This document shows, one piece after another, positions 24,405 through 34,352 of a stretch of DNA of 64,000 nt. Every line of letters begins with the position of its first letter. Position 1 is the stretch's first letter. The DNA comes from an uncultured Isosphaeraceae bacterium. Its GTDB lineage: Bacteria; Planctomycetota; Planctomycetia; Isosphaerales; Isosphaeraceae. The notes below the pieces were generated by a model, which was given only the letters and a program-made list of their open reading frames with translations, ran no database searches and was not told where the DNA came from. Position numbers and translations under genes: made by a program. The stretch spans positions 296,197 through 360,196 of the forward strand of contig CAMFLR010000002.1 in the NCBI GenBank assembly GCA_945957605.1. Reading direction: 5' to 3'.

Positions 24405-25526
24405 ATGATGAGGACCGACCTGTTGGAAGCCGCCGTTGAGTTCGATGCTTTCCTCAACGATGGCCTGCAACCCCTGGATTCGTGGGCGCCCGAGGAGTTA
24501 GTGGACGCGGGGAACCACGCGTCTCAAGGCGTCCATGTGCAAAATGTCGAAGTCAGTTTTGTGATCCCTCTTAAGGATGAGTGCGAGACGATCGTCGAAT
24601 TGCATCGGCGAATTTCCGAGCAGTTCGCGAAGGATGCTCGGATTGAATTTCTGTTTATCGACGACGGCAGCGGAGACAGCTCGTGGACGGTGGTGCGGTC
24701 GCTTGCCGCCAAAGATCCAGCTCGCGTGCGCGGGCTCAAGTTCCGGCGCAACTGTGGCAAGGCAGCGGGGCTGACCGCTGGTTTTCGCGCCGCGAAGGGA
24801 AAAGTTATCTTCACACTCGACGCCGACCTTCAAGACGACCCGACCGAGATCCCACGCTTTCTCGCCAAGCTCAATGAAGGGTACGACCTCGTCAGCGGCT
24901 GGAAGAAGGTACGGCACGACCCGTGGCACAAGGTGCTTCCCAGCCGTGTTTTCAATCGCATGCTCAGCCATTTCTCGGGTGTGGCGCTTCATGACCACAA
25001 CTGCGGTTTCAAGTGCTATAGGGCCGAGGTTGCCAAGGCTCTGACGCTCCACGGCGAAATGCACCGGATGGTTCCGGCGTTGTCGGGTATCAACGGTTTC
25101 AAGATCACGGAGATCGTCGTTCAGCACCACCCGCGCGTTCACGGCGTCAGCAAATACGGCGTCGAGCGATTCATTCGCGGCTTCATGGACATGGTGACGA
25201 TCGGTTTCCTTCGCAAGTATCGCGAGCGCCCATCACACTTCATGGGAGCTATTGTCGCCTTCTGTGGATTGCTCGCATTCACGCTCCTGGGCCTCGGCGT
25301 GGTTGTCGCGGCGACGGGGAATTTGGCCGCAGGACTGGCCGCGGTTGTTTCCGGAGTCGTCTTCGCCGGCACGGCCGTTCTGACGTTCGTCTGCGGACTT
25401 CTGGCCGAAGTCGTGATTCGGGGCGGACTTGCCGCGTCCTGGCAACTGCCGATCGTGGAGGACACCGCACAACCGGTCGACGCGCTTCAGCGCACCGATA
25501 TCTCGACGTCGTACCTCGGCCGTTAA
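24405..25526 (+). CDS. Family 2 glycosyltransferase, DPM1/GtrB-like, with C-terminal membrane segments
   Basis: A 373-residue protein starting at ATG 24405 (ATG 24408 also in frame; a longer upstream extension lacks family features). The GT-A domain begins VEVSFVIPLKDECETIVELH, has IEFLFIDDGSGDSSWTV, the acceptor/Mg region LDADLQDDP, and HDHNCGFKCYRAEV and HHPRVHGVSKYG, all typical of polyprenyl-phosphate sugar transferases. Two hydrophobic segments follow (IVAFCGLLAFTLLGLGVVV; VFAGTAVLTFVCGLL), anchoring it in the inner membrane. It probably loads a sugar from a nucleotide donor onto a lipid carrier for the downstream GT39 enzyme. It is the first gene of the plus-strand glycan operon. Confidence 0.87.
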   Translation: MMRTDLLEAAVEFDAFLNDGLQPLDSWAPEELVDAGNHASQGVHVQNVEVSFVIPLKDECETIVELHRRISEQFAKDARIEFLFIDDGSGDSSWTVVRSLAAKDPARVRGLKFRRNCGKAAGLTAGFRAAKGKVIFTLDADLQDDPTEIPRFLAKLNEGYDLVSGWKKVRHDPWHKVLPSRVFNRMLSHFSGVALHDHNCGFKCYRAEVAKALTLHGEMHRMVPALSGINGFKITEIVVQHHPRVHGVSKYGVERFIRGFMDMVTIGFLRKYRERPSHFMGAIVAFCGLLAFTLLGLGVVVAATGNLAAGLAAVVSGVVFAGTAVLTFVCGLLAEVVIRGGLAASWQLPIVEDTAQPVDALQRTDISTSYLGR

Positions 25527-25574
25527 TCGCAACACATTTACATTTTTCGCTCAATCCATCGATGAGGTTCTCCA

Positions 25575-26849
25575 ATGAATTCGGACCTTACCGCTCCCTT
25601 TGCGCGCAAATCTCTTAAGATTTGCGTGATCGGCTCGACTTATCCCCGGCACGAGGGGGACTACGCCGTCCCCTGGCTTCGCGAGTCGGTGCGACGGCTG
25701 ATGCAGCGCGGTCACTCTGTCACCGTGTTGGCCCCCGCGTATCGCGGGCAAGCGTCGCACACGCTTGATGGTGTACCGGTCCATCGGTTTCGCTACGCGC
25801 CCAAAGCCTGGGAATCGCTGACCCACGAGCAGGGCGCGCCGAACAAGCTCGGCAACCCGTTTATGCAACTGTTGGGAATTCCCTATGTTGCATTCGGCGC
25901 GCTCGCCGCGGTCCGGCTTGCGCTTCGCGAACAGTTTGATGTGATTCATTCACACTGGCCGTTTCCGCATGGCGCGATTGCCGCGGCGGCCCGCAAGTTC
26001 GGCGACGCGCCGGTTGTAGCGAACTGCCACGGCGCGGAGTTCGCGCTGGCACGCCGCAAACAATGGATTCGTCCTTTATTAAAAGCGGCGCTCGTCGGCG
26101 CCGACCAGATCATTTGCAACAGCTCGAGCACCGCACGCGACGTCAAAGATCTCTCGGGCTGCGAGTCGTTTGTCATCCCTTACGGAACCACAGTCGAGGC
26201 GAAAGCTTCGGCCGATCCGGCAAAAACAAGCGACGTCAGCCGAATCCTCTTCACCGGGCGGCTGATCCAGCGAAAAGGTGTTGAGTATCTGATCCGGGCG
26301 ATGGTCCCAATTCTCCTTCGCCGCAAGGCCGTTCTCACCATCACCGGCGACGGCGACCAGCGCGCGGGGCTCGAGAAATTGACCGGCGAGCTTGGTCTGA
26401 ACGACTCAGTCCAGTTCTTGGGGTTCGTCGATAACGCAACGCTCGACCGTGCATACTCCGAATGCGATGTTTATGTCAATCCGTCGATCATCGACGATCG
26501 GGGCGATACCGAGGGGCTGGGCGTCGGACCGATCGAAGCGTTTGCACACAGCAAACCGGTGGTGGCTTCCGCAGTCGGCGGAATCCCGGACGTGGTCAAG
26601 CATCGTGAGACAGGCTTGCTGGTTCCCGAAAAATCGGCCGAGCGCCTGGCCGAGTCGATCCTGGAACTGCTCGATAACCCGGAATATGCGCGCGAGCTAA
26701 CGACTAACGCGCTCGTTTATTCGCAGACTCACTTTGATTGGGATCGCGTGACGGATGCGATCGAGGACGTGTATCGGCTCGCGATTGCCACCCGTAACGG
26801 GCGCCCCGTACGCTCTGCCAACCCCGCCGCACAATTCGCGAAGGTGTGA
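25575..26849 (+). CDS. Family 4 glycosyltransferase (GT-B fold)
   Basis: A 424-residue cytoplasmic enzyme. The N-terminal acceptor domain starts with KICVIGSTYPRHEGDYAVPW and has DVIHSHWPFPHGA and VANCHGAEFA. The donor domain has ILFTGRLIQRKGVEYLIRAM, LTITGDGDQRAGLEKL, YVNPSIIDDRGDTEGLG and IEAFAHSKPVVASAVGGIPD, the E-x7-E-like signature of GT4 retaining transferases. It is expected to add a hexose to a lipid-linked intermediate. Its TGA stop lies 5 bp before the next gene's ATG. Confidence 0.9.
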   Translation: MNSDLTAPFARKSLKICVIGSTYPRHEGDYAVPWLRESVRRLMQRGHSVTVLAPAYRGQASHTLDGVPVHRFRYAPKAWESLTHEQGAPNKLGNPFMQLLGIPYVAFGALAAVRLALREQFDVIHSHWPFPHGAIAAAARKFGDAPVVANCHGAEFALARRKQWIRPLLKAALVGADQIICNSSSTARDVKDLSGCESFVIPYGTTVEAKASADPAKTSDVSRILFTGRLIQRKGVEYLIRAMVPILLRRKAVLTITGDGDQRAGLEKLTGELGLNDSVQFLGFVDNATLDRAYSECDVYVNPSIIDDRGDTEGLGVGPIEAFAHSKPVVASAVGGIPDVVKHRETGLLVPEKSAERLAESILELLDNPEYARELTTNALVYSQTHFDWDRVTDAIEDVYRLAIATRNGRPVRSANPAAQFAKV

Positions 26850-26854
26850 ACTCC

Positions 26855-27862
26855 ATGACAATGCCTCACTTATCGCGGCCACACTACCGCCGGATTGCGA
26901 TCATCGTGCTTGCGGTCGCGGCGGCAGTTTCGCTCTGGGTAGCGCTCGGGTCGCAGGCTCGCCAGCTTGCCGACGCCGTTCGGGCGATGGCCGTCGGGCC
27001 AATTCTGATCGCGTTCGTTCTCTGCGTTTTCCACCGGATCGTGAACGCGCATGGGTGGACGATGGTGCTCCGTGGGCAGGGTCAGACGATGTCTACGTCA
27101 CAGGGGGCCAGGATCTGGCTTGCCTCCGAAGCGTGCCGATGGCTGCCGGGGAGCGTCTGGTCCTACGGTTCTCGCGCTGTGCTTGCAACCAAGGCTGGTG
27201 TCCCGCCCGCGATTGCTGCCGCGAGCCTGATGTGGGAACTGATTCTCACAATTCTCGCTTGGATGATTGTGGCCGCCGTAGGCGTCCTCTGCTGGCAAGG
27301 GCCGACCCCTGAAGCATTACTGCGAGGCCTAAATTCGTTCGCCGGCCATCCGTGGCTCTCGACGCTGGTTCTACTCGGTGTTGCACTTGCGCTCGGTGCC
27401 TTCGCTCTAAAATCGGCGAGCCGCCGCATTGCGCGACTTGCAACCGCGCTCAAAAACTTTGGCAGATTCGGGATGCGCATACGCTCATTCCTGTGTGTCC
27501 TAGGTTTCTATCTAACGATGGTGTTGCTGAACGGGGCCACGCTCTTGCAGGTGGTGCACGCTGAACCGGTGGGCTTCCGCTGCCCGTTTTCGGTGGTCGT
27601 CACGGCGAACTCGATCGGCTGGCTCGCGGGCCTATTCGCTCTGTTCGCGCCAGGCGGTCTCGTCGTTCGCGAGGCAAGCATCGTGGTTCTGCTCTCGGGA
27701 TGGCTGCCTACCGAACAGGCGCTCACCGTCGCGCTAGCCTGGCGGGGACTGCAAATAGCGGCCGAAATTACAACCTATCTGGCTATTGGCGTTTTCGAGG
27801 CAGCGCGGTACGGCCGTGGGCGGTCCCGTCCCGGTGTACCTGCGAAAGGGATTGAGGCATGA
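26855..27862 (+). CDS. Flippase-like integral membrane protein (lysylphosphatidylglycerol synthase TM / UPF0104 type)
   Basis: A 335-residue protein from ATG 26855 with AAGGTG upstream; an in-frame GTG at 26846 is possible. It has about eight hydrophobic helices, for example IAIIVLAVAAAVSLWVALG, VGPILIAFVLCVFHRIVNAH and TLVLLGVALALGAFALK. The loop pattern ASEACRWLPGSVWSYGSRAV and the late APGGLVVREAS resemble the AglD2/UPF0104 group, the membrane half of MprF that flips aminoacyl-lipids. In glycan operons such proteins often accompany DPM-like GT2 genes, so lipid-linked sugar transport is a fair inference. Its last 4 bases overlap the HlyD gene start. Confidence 0.8.
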   Translation: MTMPHLSRPHYRRIAIIVLAVAAAVSLWVALGSQARQLADAVRAMAVGPILIAFVLCVFHRIVNAHGWTMVLRGQGQTMSTSQGARIWLASEACRWLPGSVWSYGSRAVLATKAGVPPAIAAASLMWELILTILAWMIVAAVGVLCWQGPTPEALLRGLNSFAGHPWLSTLVLLGVALALGAFALKSASRRIARLATALKNFGRFGMRIRSFLCVLGFYLTMVLLNGATLLQVVHAEPVGFRCPFSVVVTANSIGWLAGLFALFAPGGLVVREASIVVLLSGWLPTEQALTVALAWRGLQIAAEITTYLAIGVFEAARYGRGRSRPGVPAKGIEA

Positions 27863-29343
27863 GTGTGAGTGAGCTCAAGACGTGGTGCGCACCAGGGCCG
27901 ACGCCGAAGGAACGGACCGGACGTCTTGGCCGTTTGCTTCGGCCCCTTCCTGGATACGTGCTGCGTCTTGTGCTTAAGAATTCCTGGATCAGTCTCGCGC
28001 TCGTGGTTACCGCCGTAACGGTAGCCACGCTGGGCATCGTGGTTGTGCTGCCGGGCTACACGTCGCCGTCGAGCCGGCTCTATACGTCGAAATTCGGATA
28101 CGGCACGTTGCAGCGCAAGTTGCGCAGACCATTCGCCGTGACTTCTACACGCCCTGCGCGACGGGTTCTCACCCGGTCATGTCTCGGCGAAGGATTGGTC
28201 CGGAGCGAGCCGCTCGTTGTCTCCATCGTGCCGATGGGCAAGATCAAGAAGCTTCACGTCAAGGATGGCGATTTCGTTACCAAGGGGCAGCTCCTCGCTG
28301 AAATCGATTCGACGAAGGCCGAAATCAAGGCCGACGCGGCCCGTGCCGCTTTGGCGACCGCCAAGGCCGAGCTAGAACGAGTCAGAATTGGCTCGGCTTA
28401 TGTGCTGACATATGAACGTCCCAAACTCGACGCGATCAAGAAGAATGCGGCCGAGAAAGCGTTGGCGATCGAGACCGAACTTCAGCAGATCAACATCGAC
28501 CTCGCAAAAAAGGGATATGGCACGCGTGAAAACTATCTCAGACAGCAACTGGCGCTGATCCAAGCGCAAACCGTAGTGCGGCAAACCCAGTTCGATCTTG
28601 GTATGTCGGAGAAGGGCGTTGCGCAAAGTCTCGTTGTTGCGGAATCGGCCGTTCAGGAAGCAGAGCTCGCACTAAAGCATCGGCTGCACGAACTCTCAGA
28701 ATATCGAGTTCATTCCATTGCCGACGGCCGGCTCGAACGATGCTTGGTCCACGAAGGTGAGTACAATCAAGACCCGGGAAAGCCGGGATTCGTGGTTGCT
28801 TCGGGTGCTTGGTTTGAAGCCAATTTCGACCAGGGGGCAATCCGTCGAGTCAATATCGGCGACGACGCTGAGATCCGCCTCGAAGCCTTTCCCGAGCAAG
28901 CGATCAAGGCGAAAGTTACCTGGGTCAATTCGTTCGTCAATTACGACCTAGGCGGCCCCGAATCAACCAGGCCGATCAGGCCGATGGGAACGGGGGCTCC
29001 GGAGTGGCCCGCGACATTTGCAGTCAAGCTATCACTCGACTCCGGTAAAAACCTTCCCGTCATGCCGGGCATGACTGGGTTTGCCACCATTCGCGCTCGC
29101 GGCGAGGTTCTATGTGTTCCTCGCGAGGCGATCTTCGCGATTACGGCCGGCAAAGGATTGGTGTACCTGATTGAAGGTGACAAATTCGTGCCGCACGAGG
29201 TAACGCTCGGTGTAGTCGACGGCGATTTCATCGAGATTCGCGAGGGACTGGATTTGAACACCGAGATCATTCTCGACGGCCACCAAGTGCTGGAGCCGAA
29301 CGACCGAATTCGCGTCACTCCTCAAGCCGAGCCAAAACGCTGA
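27859..29343 (+). CDS. HlyD-family membrane fusion (periplasmic adaptor) protein
   Basis: A 494-residue protein. A basic cytoplasmic leader is followed by one membrane helix (ISLALVVTAVTVATLGIVVV, residues about 50-69). A lipoyl-type half-motif follows (VSIVPMGKIKKLHVKDGDFV, TKGQLLAEIDS), then a long coiled-coil hairpin (about 155-275), the second lipoyl half and beta-barrel (VHSIADGRLERCLVHEGE), and the membrane-proximal domain. In Gram-negative export such adaptors link an inner-membrane pump or synthase to an outer-membrane channel. No ABC, RND or MFS partner is visible nearby, so it may serve the polysaccharide machinery directly. It overlaps both neighbours (4 nt and 1 nt), so it is part of the same operon. 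Confidence 0.85.
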   Translation: MSVSELKTWCAPGPTPKERTGRLGRLLRPLPGYVLRLVLKNSWISLALVVTAVTVATLGIVVVLPGYTSPSSRLYTSKFGYGTLQRKLRRPFAVTSTRPARRVLTRSCLGEGLVRSEPLVVSIVPMGKIKKLHVKDGDFVTKGQLLAEIDSTKAEIKADAARAALATAKAELERVRIGSAYVLTYERPKLDAIKKNAAEKALAIETELQQINIDLAKKGYGTRENYLRQQLALIQAQTVVRQTQFDLGMSEKGVAQSLVVAESAVQEAELALKHRLHELSEYRVHSIADGRLERCLVHEGEYNQDPGKPGFVVASGAWFEANFDQGAIRRVNIGDDAEIRLEAFPEQAIKAKVTWVNSFVNYDLGGPESTRPIRPMGTGAPEWPATFAVKLSLDSGKNLPVMPGMTGFATIRARGEVLCVPREAIFAITAGKGLVYLIEGDKFVPHEVTLGVVDGDFIEIREGLDLNTEIILDGHQVLEPNDRIRVTPQAEPKR

Positions 29344-30668
29344 TGCATTGCCTCGTCGCGCGAACATTGGCCGTTCTGGGCGGACTCCTGCTCATTGTGG
29401 GCGTGATCAAGCCCTGGATGGAGGTTCCAGAAGGTTTCGTCACCAAACCGGACGGCAAGATCGTTTGCAAAACAGCACAGCCTCGCTCAGCGATTCCATT
29501 TCGCGTGATCTGCGGCGGATTTGCCATCGTTATGGGGTTTGGCCACCTTTGGCATCGCCGAACGAGCGACCGCAAGGCTATGCTCGCGTCGACCATGATC
29601 ACCATCCAGTTCTTCTTTCCCTGCGTCGTGATGGCTTGGGAACCCGAACTATCGGCTCGTGCCAACTGGCTGCACATCCAGCATGAAAACCTCACCTGGC
29701 TCGGCGGCGATCTCTGCACAAATCTAGAGTACAGCCGGAAGTCGTGGAAAGACGCCGTTTATCTCGTAGACACGCCGCGCCAGGTCAATGTCGTTCGCAT
29801 GCCGGCGTCGGGCCTCGCGGCTTTCCAGTTCGGCCGGCTTGCTGTTTGGTTCGAGGCGCTTGGCTATTCAAACCGCTATTGCCAATTCATTCGCCAGGGA
29901 TGGGTCGCGGCACTCATGGGCATGGCGTTCCTCATCATGGGAGAGTGTTTACCTGGAGGCAGACTCAACCGCTGCCGAGTGATTCGCGCCACAGCGGCGG
30001 CCGCTGTGACATTTACAATCGGTGCTCTAGCTGTTTCTGTTCCTATCGTCATCGCGGCCCGCGAGCTCGAACTGGCTCGGACTCATACCGCACGAGGTTC
30101 CTACGACGCAGCCGAAAACCACTTACATCGGGCAGCCAAGGCATTGCCCGCACTTCGCGAAGATACATTCTATGTTGCTCAGACCGGCTTGCTCGACTAC
30201 CGCCTTGGACACATTCAAACCCCGGCAGGCCGACTCTTTCGCGCGAACTTGCTCGAACGACAGGGACGCTATGCCCAGTCGATGGAACTCTACACCGCGC
30301 TTGTCAACGAAAGCTCGAAGGGTGGAGTCGTTCATCGCGAAGCAGTTCGGGCGATTCTTCGCGAGGCAGGCCACGCGCTCAACGGCGGCAAGCAACTCAA
30401 CGCGGCTCTCCTCTTTGAACTGGTGCTTCGTGAAGAGCCGTGCAATCTCAAAGCGAACTACGGCCTGCAACTCGCTTATATGAGAACCGAACGACGTGAC
30501 GAACTCGCGCGCCTTTGCCGTCAGATTGAGGCGATCTACGCCTATTTCCAGATGCCAACCAAGGCGATCGTTTTGGCATTGAGCCACGAGAACGAGATGT
30601 TCGCGTCGTTACGTGCCCATGATGCTCAAGCGACGTTCGCCGACGCGATTCGGACGAAAAAGCCATGA
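29343..30668 (+). CDS. Membrane protein with TPR-like C-terminal domain
   Basis: A 441-residue protein whose ATG overlaps the preceding stop by 1 nt (TGATG). The N-terminal half has about five hydrophobic helices (VARTLAVLGGLLLIVGVI; VICGGFAIVMGFG; AALMGMAFLIMGECL; VTFTIGALAVSVPIVIAA) with a periplasmic loop at about 110-170. The C-terminal 200 residues are TPR-like helix pairs (RGSYDAAENHLHRAAKALPA; ARLFRANLLERQGRYAQSME class). Membrane TPR proteins in polysaccharide operons often act as assembly scaffolds. No catalytic motif is visible. It overlaps the GT39 gene by 4 nt (ATGA). Confidence 0.75.
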   Translation: MHCLVARTLAVLGGLLLIVGVIKPWMEVPEGFVTKPDGKIVCKTAQPRSAIPFRVICGGFAIVMGFGHLWHRRTSDRKAMLASTMITIQFFFPCVVMAWEPELSARANWLHIQHENLTWLGGDLCTNLEYSRKSWKDAVYLVDTPRQVNVVRMPASGLAAFQFGRLAVWFEALGYSNRYCQFIRQGWVAALMGMAFLIMGECLPGGRLNRCRVIRATAAAAVTFTIGALAVSVPIVIAARELELARTHTARGSYDAAENHLHRAAKALPALREDTFYVAQTGLLDYRLGHIQTPAGRLFRANLLERQGRYAQSMELYTALVNESSKGGVVHREAVRAILREAGHALNGGKQLNAALLFELVLREEPCNLKANYGLQLAYMRTERRDELARLCRQIEAIYAYFQMPTKAIVLALSHENEMFASLRAHDAQATFADAIRTKKP

Positions 30669-33600
30669 AGCTGCCTAGTATCGCGAAGATTCGGCGTTGG
30701 TGGTCGCGCGGACGCCACCACATCATCGCGCTGGCGGCTGTAGCTACATCGTTCGGCATTGCGCTGGGACTGGCGCTTGGCCACTGGAAATCGAGCCCTG
30801 GCCCCTATATCCGTTCTTTCACGATGAGGGGAACTTGGATCAAGGCAGCGGGCATGCCCGGCTATGCCGGCTATTTTCGCCGGAAGATCACCATCCCGGG
30901 CCCCGTGAAGCATGCCTGGCTTGCCGTTACGGCGCGCGAGGGTTTTGAAGTCTGCGTAAATAGCAACACGGTTGGACGATTCTACCTGTGGAGACCCACG
31001 CGCCCCTTTCAAACCGGCCTGAGCGAACAGGGGCAAGTCCTTCAACCCAGCCCGGCCGCGCTCGCTCTCAATTTCCCTCGCGAATACCAATGGTCTTCGC
31101 ATCGCAACGATTGGTTGCCCGCGTTCTTCGACGTCACGCCGCAATTCGTTCCTGGGCAGAATGAGATCGCGGTCGAGGTGGAGTCTCGTCGGGCCCCCGC
31201 GGCGTTTCGGCTCGACGGAGAGATCGTCCTTTGGTCGGGCGAACGAATCCGAATCGATAGCGGATCGGATTGGCTGGGCGAGCCGGTGCCGCCGTTCAAT
31301 CGTCTCTACGAATGGACCTCGCTGAAATATCCCGACCACGATTGGCGTTCCGCCATTCCCTTGCCGAGCCCTTCGCGCGACGCGCCCGACAATCACTTCC
31401 AGTCGTTCGACTCCAAAGTTTTGACAACCCCCTTCGAAGGGCAATGGCTCCGCCAACCCAGCGCCCGATCAACTGACGCCATCTGGTATCGCGGCGAGTG
31501 GGACTTGCGCGAAGTTCCGTTCGACGCCTGGATTCGTTTAGCGGTCAATCGTTCGTTCGATCTCTTCATCAATGGCCGCCGGGTCTCGCTCGCGCAAATT
31601 ACCAACCCCGACCTCGACTCCGGCGACTGGATTCTTGGTACGCCACGCGGCGCCGATTTGCCCGCTGCGCCCGAGTTGCTCGATCCCGACGAAGTGGGCT
31701 CGCTCTTCGCCGGCGATCGCTTCGAATCTCCCCGGCACGGCGATCATACCCAACTCGCATTCAAAACGCGGGAAGATACCGAGAATAAAACCCGCGACAA
31801 AGCGCGCGCCACTTCACGTAGCGACCTGCCAGGCACATACGACCCTATCAAGGATGAGGGAGAAGGCGTGATGCCTCATGACCCTCTGCCCAGCGTTCCC
31901 AATCCGCACGAAGCCAAGGCGCTGGGGCGAGACAGGGCCTCTGGTGGACTGCTCGCTTATAACATTCGATCGATGGTTCAGGCGGGGAAGAACACGATCG
32001 AGATTCGACTCATCCCTCCACTGAGCGTGGATGCATTCAGCTGGCAGCCGCAACTCGCGCTCGACGGCGCGGCGTTGTATGACGACGGGACGCGTTTGAC
32101 CACATCAACGAGCCCATCCACTGCATGGTTCTCGCGTGTGGAAAACGCAGACGGCGAATTTGAACCTTACCACGAGTGCGCCGTTCTTGGGCCTGCGCGC
32201 GTGGTTGGTAAGTCCTGGCCCGCTACAGTCTATCGCGGCATCGCACACGATCCGCTCCAATTGCTGTACCAGAAGACGCTCTGGGTCGTTGGCTCGATAG
32301 CGGCGATCTGGCTGTTGAGCGGAGTTTGGGTGACGATCGCCACCCGTAGAGCGCTCGGTCGCGGAGTTCGGCTCAAATTTGCATTCATAGATTCATGCGG
32401 CGTGCTGGCCCGCTGGCTCGTGCCTCCCGTTGCTGTGCTCGCCGCGGCGCTCGTCGTCGAGAACTCCTGGCTCGAACGGCACGAGTTCCTTCTCTTCCGC
32501 CTGCCGAGAGTCTGGCCCAAGATCTTCATCGCCGCCGCGTTCTCACCTCTTCTGCTCTCGCGGCCAGCGCTCGCCGTCGCGTCGAGGATCGTCCATTTGC
32601 CGAAAACCCGGGCCTGGTACGTCATGATTGGGCTTGTGCTCATCCTTTGTGGCGTGCTCCGAGTCTACAAACTCGACTTCCAACCCCTGGATGACGATGA
32701 GTACGCCTCGTGCCAGGCGGTTCTTTCGATTGCGCACGAAGGTACGCCCAAGTTTGTTCCCGATGGCGTCTATTACACGCGCAGCCCGCTTTACCACTAT
32801 CTGATTGGCGGCATCGTTTGGCTCTGCGGCGATCACCTCTGGGCCATGCGTCTACCAACCGCCATGTTCGGCATCGCCACCGCCCTGATGATTTACCGGA
32901 CCGGCGCGAAGTTGATGAAACGCCCGTGGGTCGGATTTGGCGCGATGTGCTTTTTCACGATCCATCCATTTGCGATCTTCTCCGCCCACTTGGTTCGCTT
33001 CTATCAACAACAACAGTTTTTTTCACTCGTCGCTGTCTATTGGTTTTGTGAAGGGTTTCTCGGGCGTCCTTCGCAACGCTATCGCTATCTCACCATCCTC
33101 GCCTTCCTCGCCGCGGTTCTCAGCCAGGAAATCTCGGCCATCATGGTTTTCCAGATCGCCTTGGGGATCTTTCTCCTGGGACGTGAAGCAGGATGGTCGG
33201 CGAACATCAAGCTGATCCTCGTCGGCGTGATGGCGGTGGCGTTGATTGGAATTGACCTCGTCGTATTTCAAACGTGGTGTCTTACCCGAACCGAGGGAGT
33301 TTCACCTAACGTCGAAGCGAGCATCAAGCCGCATTTCTGGGACCCGTATAACCTGATTTCGCTGTTCCTCGGTTATTCCCGTTTGCACGTTGGCCCGAGC
33401 CTCGCGCTTTTGATCTCCGCACCTCTTCTAATGAAACGCGGCGGGCGCGTTGTTTGGGCCCTCGCGTTTTTTATGCTCACGGGGATACTACTTACCAACT
33501 TACTTGTCACCCACGTGAGTTTGCGCTACCAATACTGGATGATTCCACTTTGGTTGCTCCTCGCTCTGCGCGGCCTTGGCCTTCTGGCCATGCGCGTTGC

Positions 33601-34165
33601 TGTTTGGACGCGTCCTGACTGCCCGTCGAACCTTCATCCTACATCAGCCATACTCGCCGCTCCGATCATCCTCGCATTCTTCCTCGCATTCTCGCCGTGG
33701 CGCATTCGCGATTCGTACGACAGCAAGATTCTCAACGACTCCACGGGCGCATTCCGATTTGTAAGGGCTAACCTTCGGCCGGGAGACGCCGTCGCGGCGA
33801 ATGAACCGCATCCTCATGCCGCCTTTCTTGAGGCAGGGCGAGCGACATACGACTTGTCCGTTCCCCTCTTGCAAGACTTCGTCATGCTTCAGAAGGGCCG
33901 CCTCATCGACCGCAACGGCGGCGCTGAGGTCATTGGGTCGATTGACGACCTAATGGAAGCCTGCCGCCGCCACGACCGGCTTTGGGTCGTCGTCAACCGC
34001 GAGAAATTCAGAACACGCGGCAAGAACTTACGATGGGAATATCCTGGGGCGCGACTCGAGCTTTTTCTCCGCGCGAACTTCGAGATATCTCATCGCACCT
34101 ATCTTTGGACCGTGTTTCTGTGGGATAAGTCACGAGGCCAGTACACCGGGTTCCGAGGGCAGTGA
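30665..34165 (+). CDS. GT39-type membrane glycosyltransferase with large N-terminal beta-sandwich ectodomain
   Basis: A 1166-residue protein. One N-terminal membrane helix (about 20-40) is followed by about 500 residues of soluble, probably periplasmic sequence. Two jelly-roll-like segments resemble each other there: AWLAVTAREGFEVCVNSNTV and AWIRLAVNRSFDLFINGRRV, like the carbohydrate-binding N-terminal domains of GH2 enzymes. From about residue 530 the chain becomes a multi-helix GT-C domain with DFQPLDDDEYASC as the catalytic acidic loop, RSPLYHYLIGG and LWAMRLPTAMFG, typical of PMT/ArnT-like GT39. It probably uses the polyprenyl-phosphate sugar made by the operon's GT2 enzyme to modify a glycan, lipid or protein outside the cytoplasm. 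The ectodomain may choose the acceptor. Confidence 0.82.
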   Translation: MKLPSIAKIRRWWSRGRHHIIALAAVATSFGIALGLALGHWKSSPGPYIRSFTMRGTWIKAAGMPGYAGYFRRKITIPGPVKHAWLAVTAREGFEVCVNSNTVGRFYLWRPTRPFQTGLSEQGQVLQPSPAALALNFPREYQWSSHRNDWLPAFFDVTPQFVPGQNEIAVEVESRRAPAAFRLDGEIVLWSGERIRIDSGSDWLGEPVPPFNRLYEWTSLKYPDHDWRSAIPLPSPSRDAPDNHFQSFDSKVLTTPFEGQWLRQPSARSTDAIWYRGEWDLREVPFDAWIRLAVNRSFDLFINGRRVSLAQITNPDLDSGDWILGTPRGADLPAAPELLDPDEVGSLFAGDRFESPRHGDHTQLAFKTREDTENKTRDKARATSRSDLPGTYDPIKDEGEGVMPHDPLPSVPNPHEAKALGRDRASGGLLAYNIRSMVQAGKNTIEIRLIPPLSVDAFSWQPQLALDGAALYDDGTRLTTSTSPSTAWFSRVENADGEFEPYHECAVLGPARVVGKSWPATVYRGIAHDPLQLLYQKTLWVVGSIAAIWLLSGVWVTIATRRALGRGVRLKFAFIDSCGVLARWLVPPVAVLAAALVVENSWLERHEFLLFRLPRVWPKIFIAAAFSPLLLSRPALAVASRIVHLPKTRAWYVMIGLVLILCGVLRVYKLDFQPLDDDEYASCQAVLSIAHEGTPKFVPDGVYYTRSPLYHYLIGGIVWLCGDHLWAMRLPTAMFGIATALMIYRTGAKLMKRPWVGFGAMCFFTIHPFAIFSAHLVRFYQQQQFFSLVAVYWFCEGFLGRPSQRYRYLTILAFLAAVLSQEISAIMVFQIALGIFLLGREAGWSANIKLILVGVMAVALIGIDLVVFQTWCLTRTEGVSPNVEASIKPHFWDPYNLISLFLGYSRLHVGPSLALLISAPLLMKRGGRVVWALAFFMLTGILLTNLLVTHVSLRYQYWMIPLWLLLALRGLGLLAMRVAVWTRPDCPSNLHPTSAILAAPIILAFFLAFSPWRIRDSYDSKILNDSTGAFRFVRANLRPGDAVAANEPHPHAAFLEAGRATYDLSVPLLQDFVMLQKGRLIDRNGGAEVIGSIDDLMEACRRHDRLWVVVNREKFRTRGKNLRWEYPGARLELFLRANFEISHRTYLWTVFLWDKSRGQYTGFRGQ

Positions 34166-34352
34166 GCGTCGCAATGCATGAGGAATCTCTCCTCATGGGA
34201 AATCTCCTCGACATTGGTTTTGAACATTTGGCCAATCGAACTATGAAACCCTTTATGAAATCTTTCGACGGCAGTGCGGATGATGTGGCGTCAGCGCTGT
34301 CACGATCTCCCGACACGAATGAGATTACGCTGTGCCTACGATCTCGGCCGTC

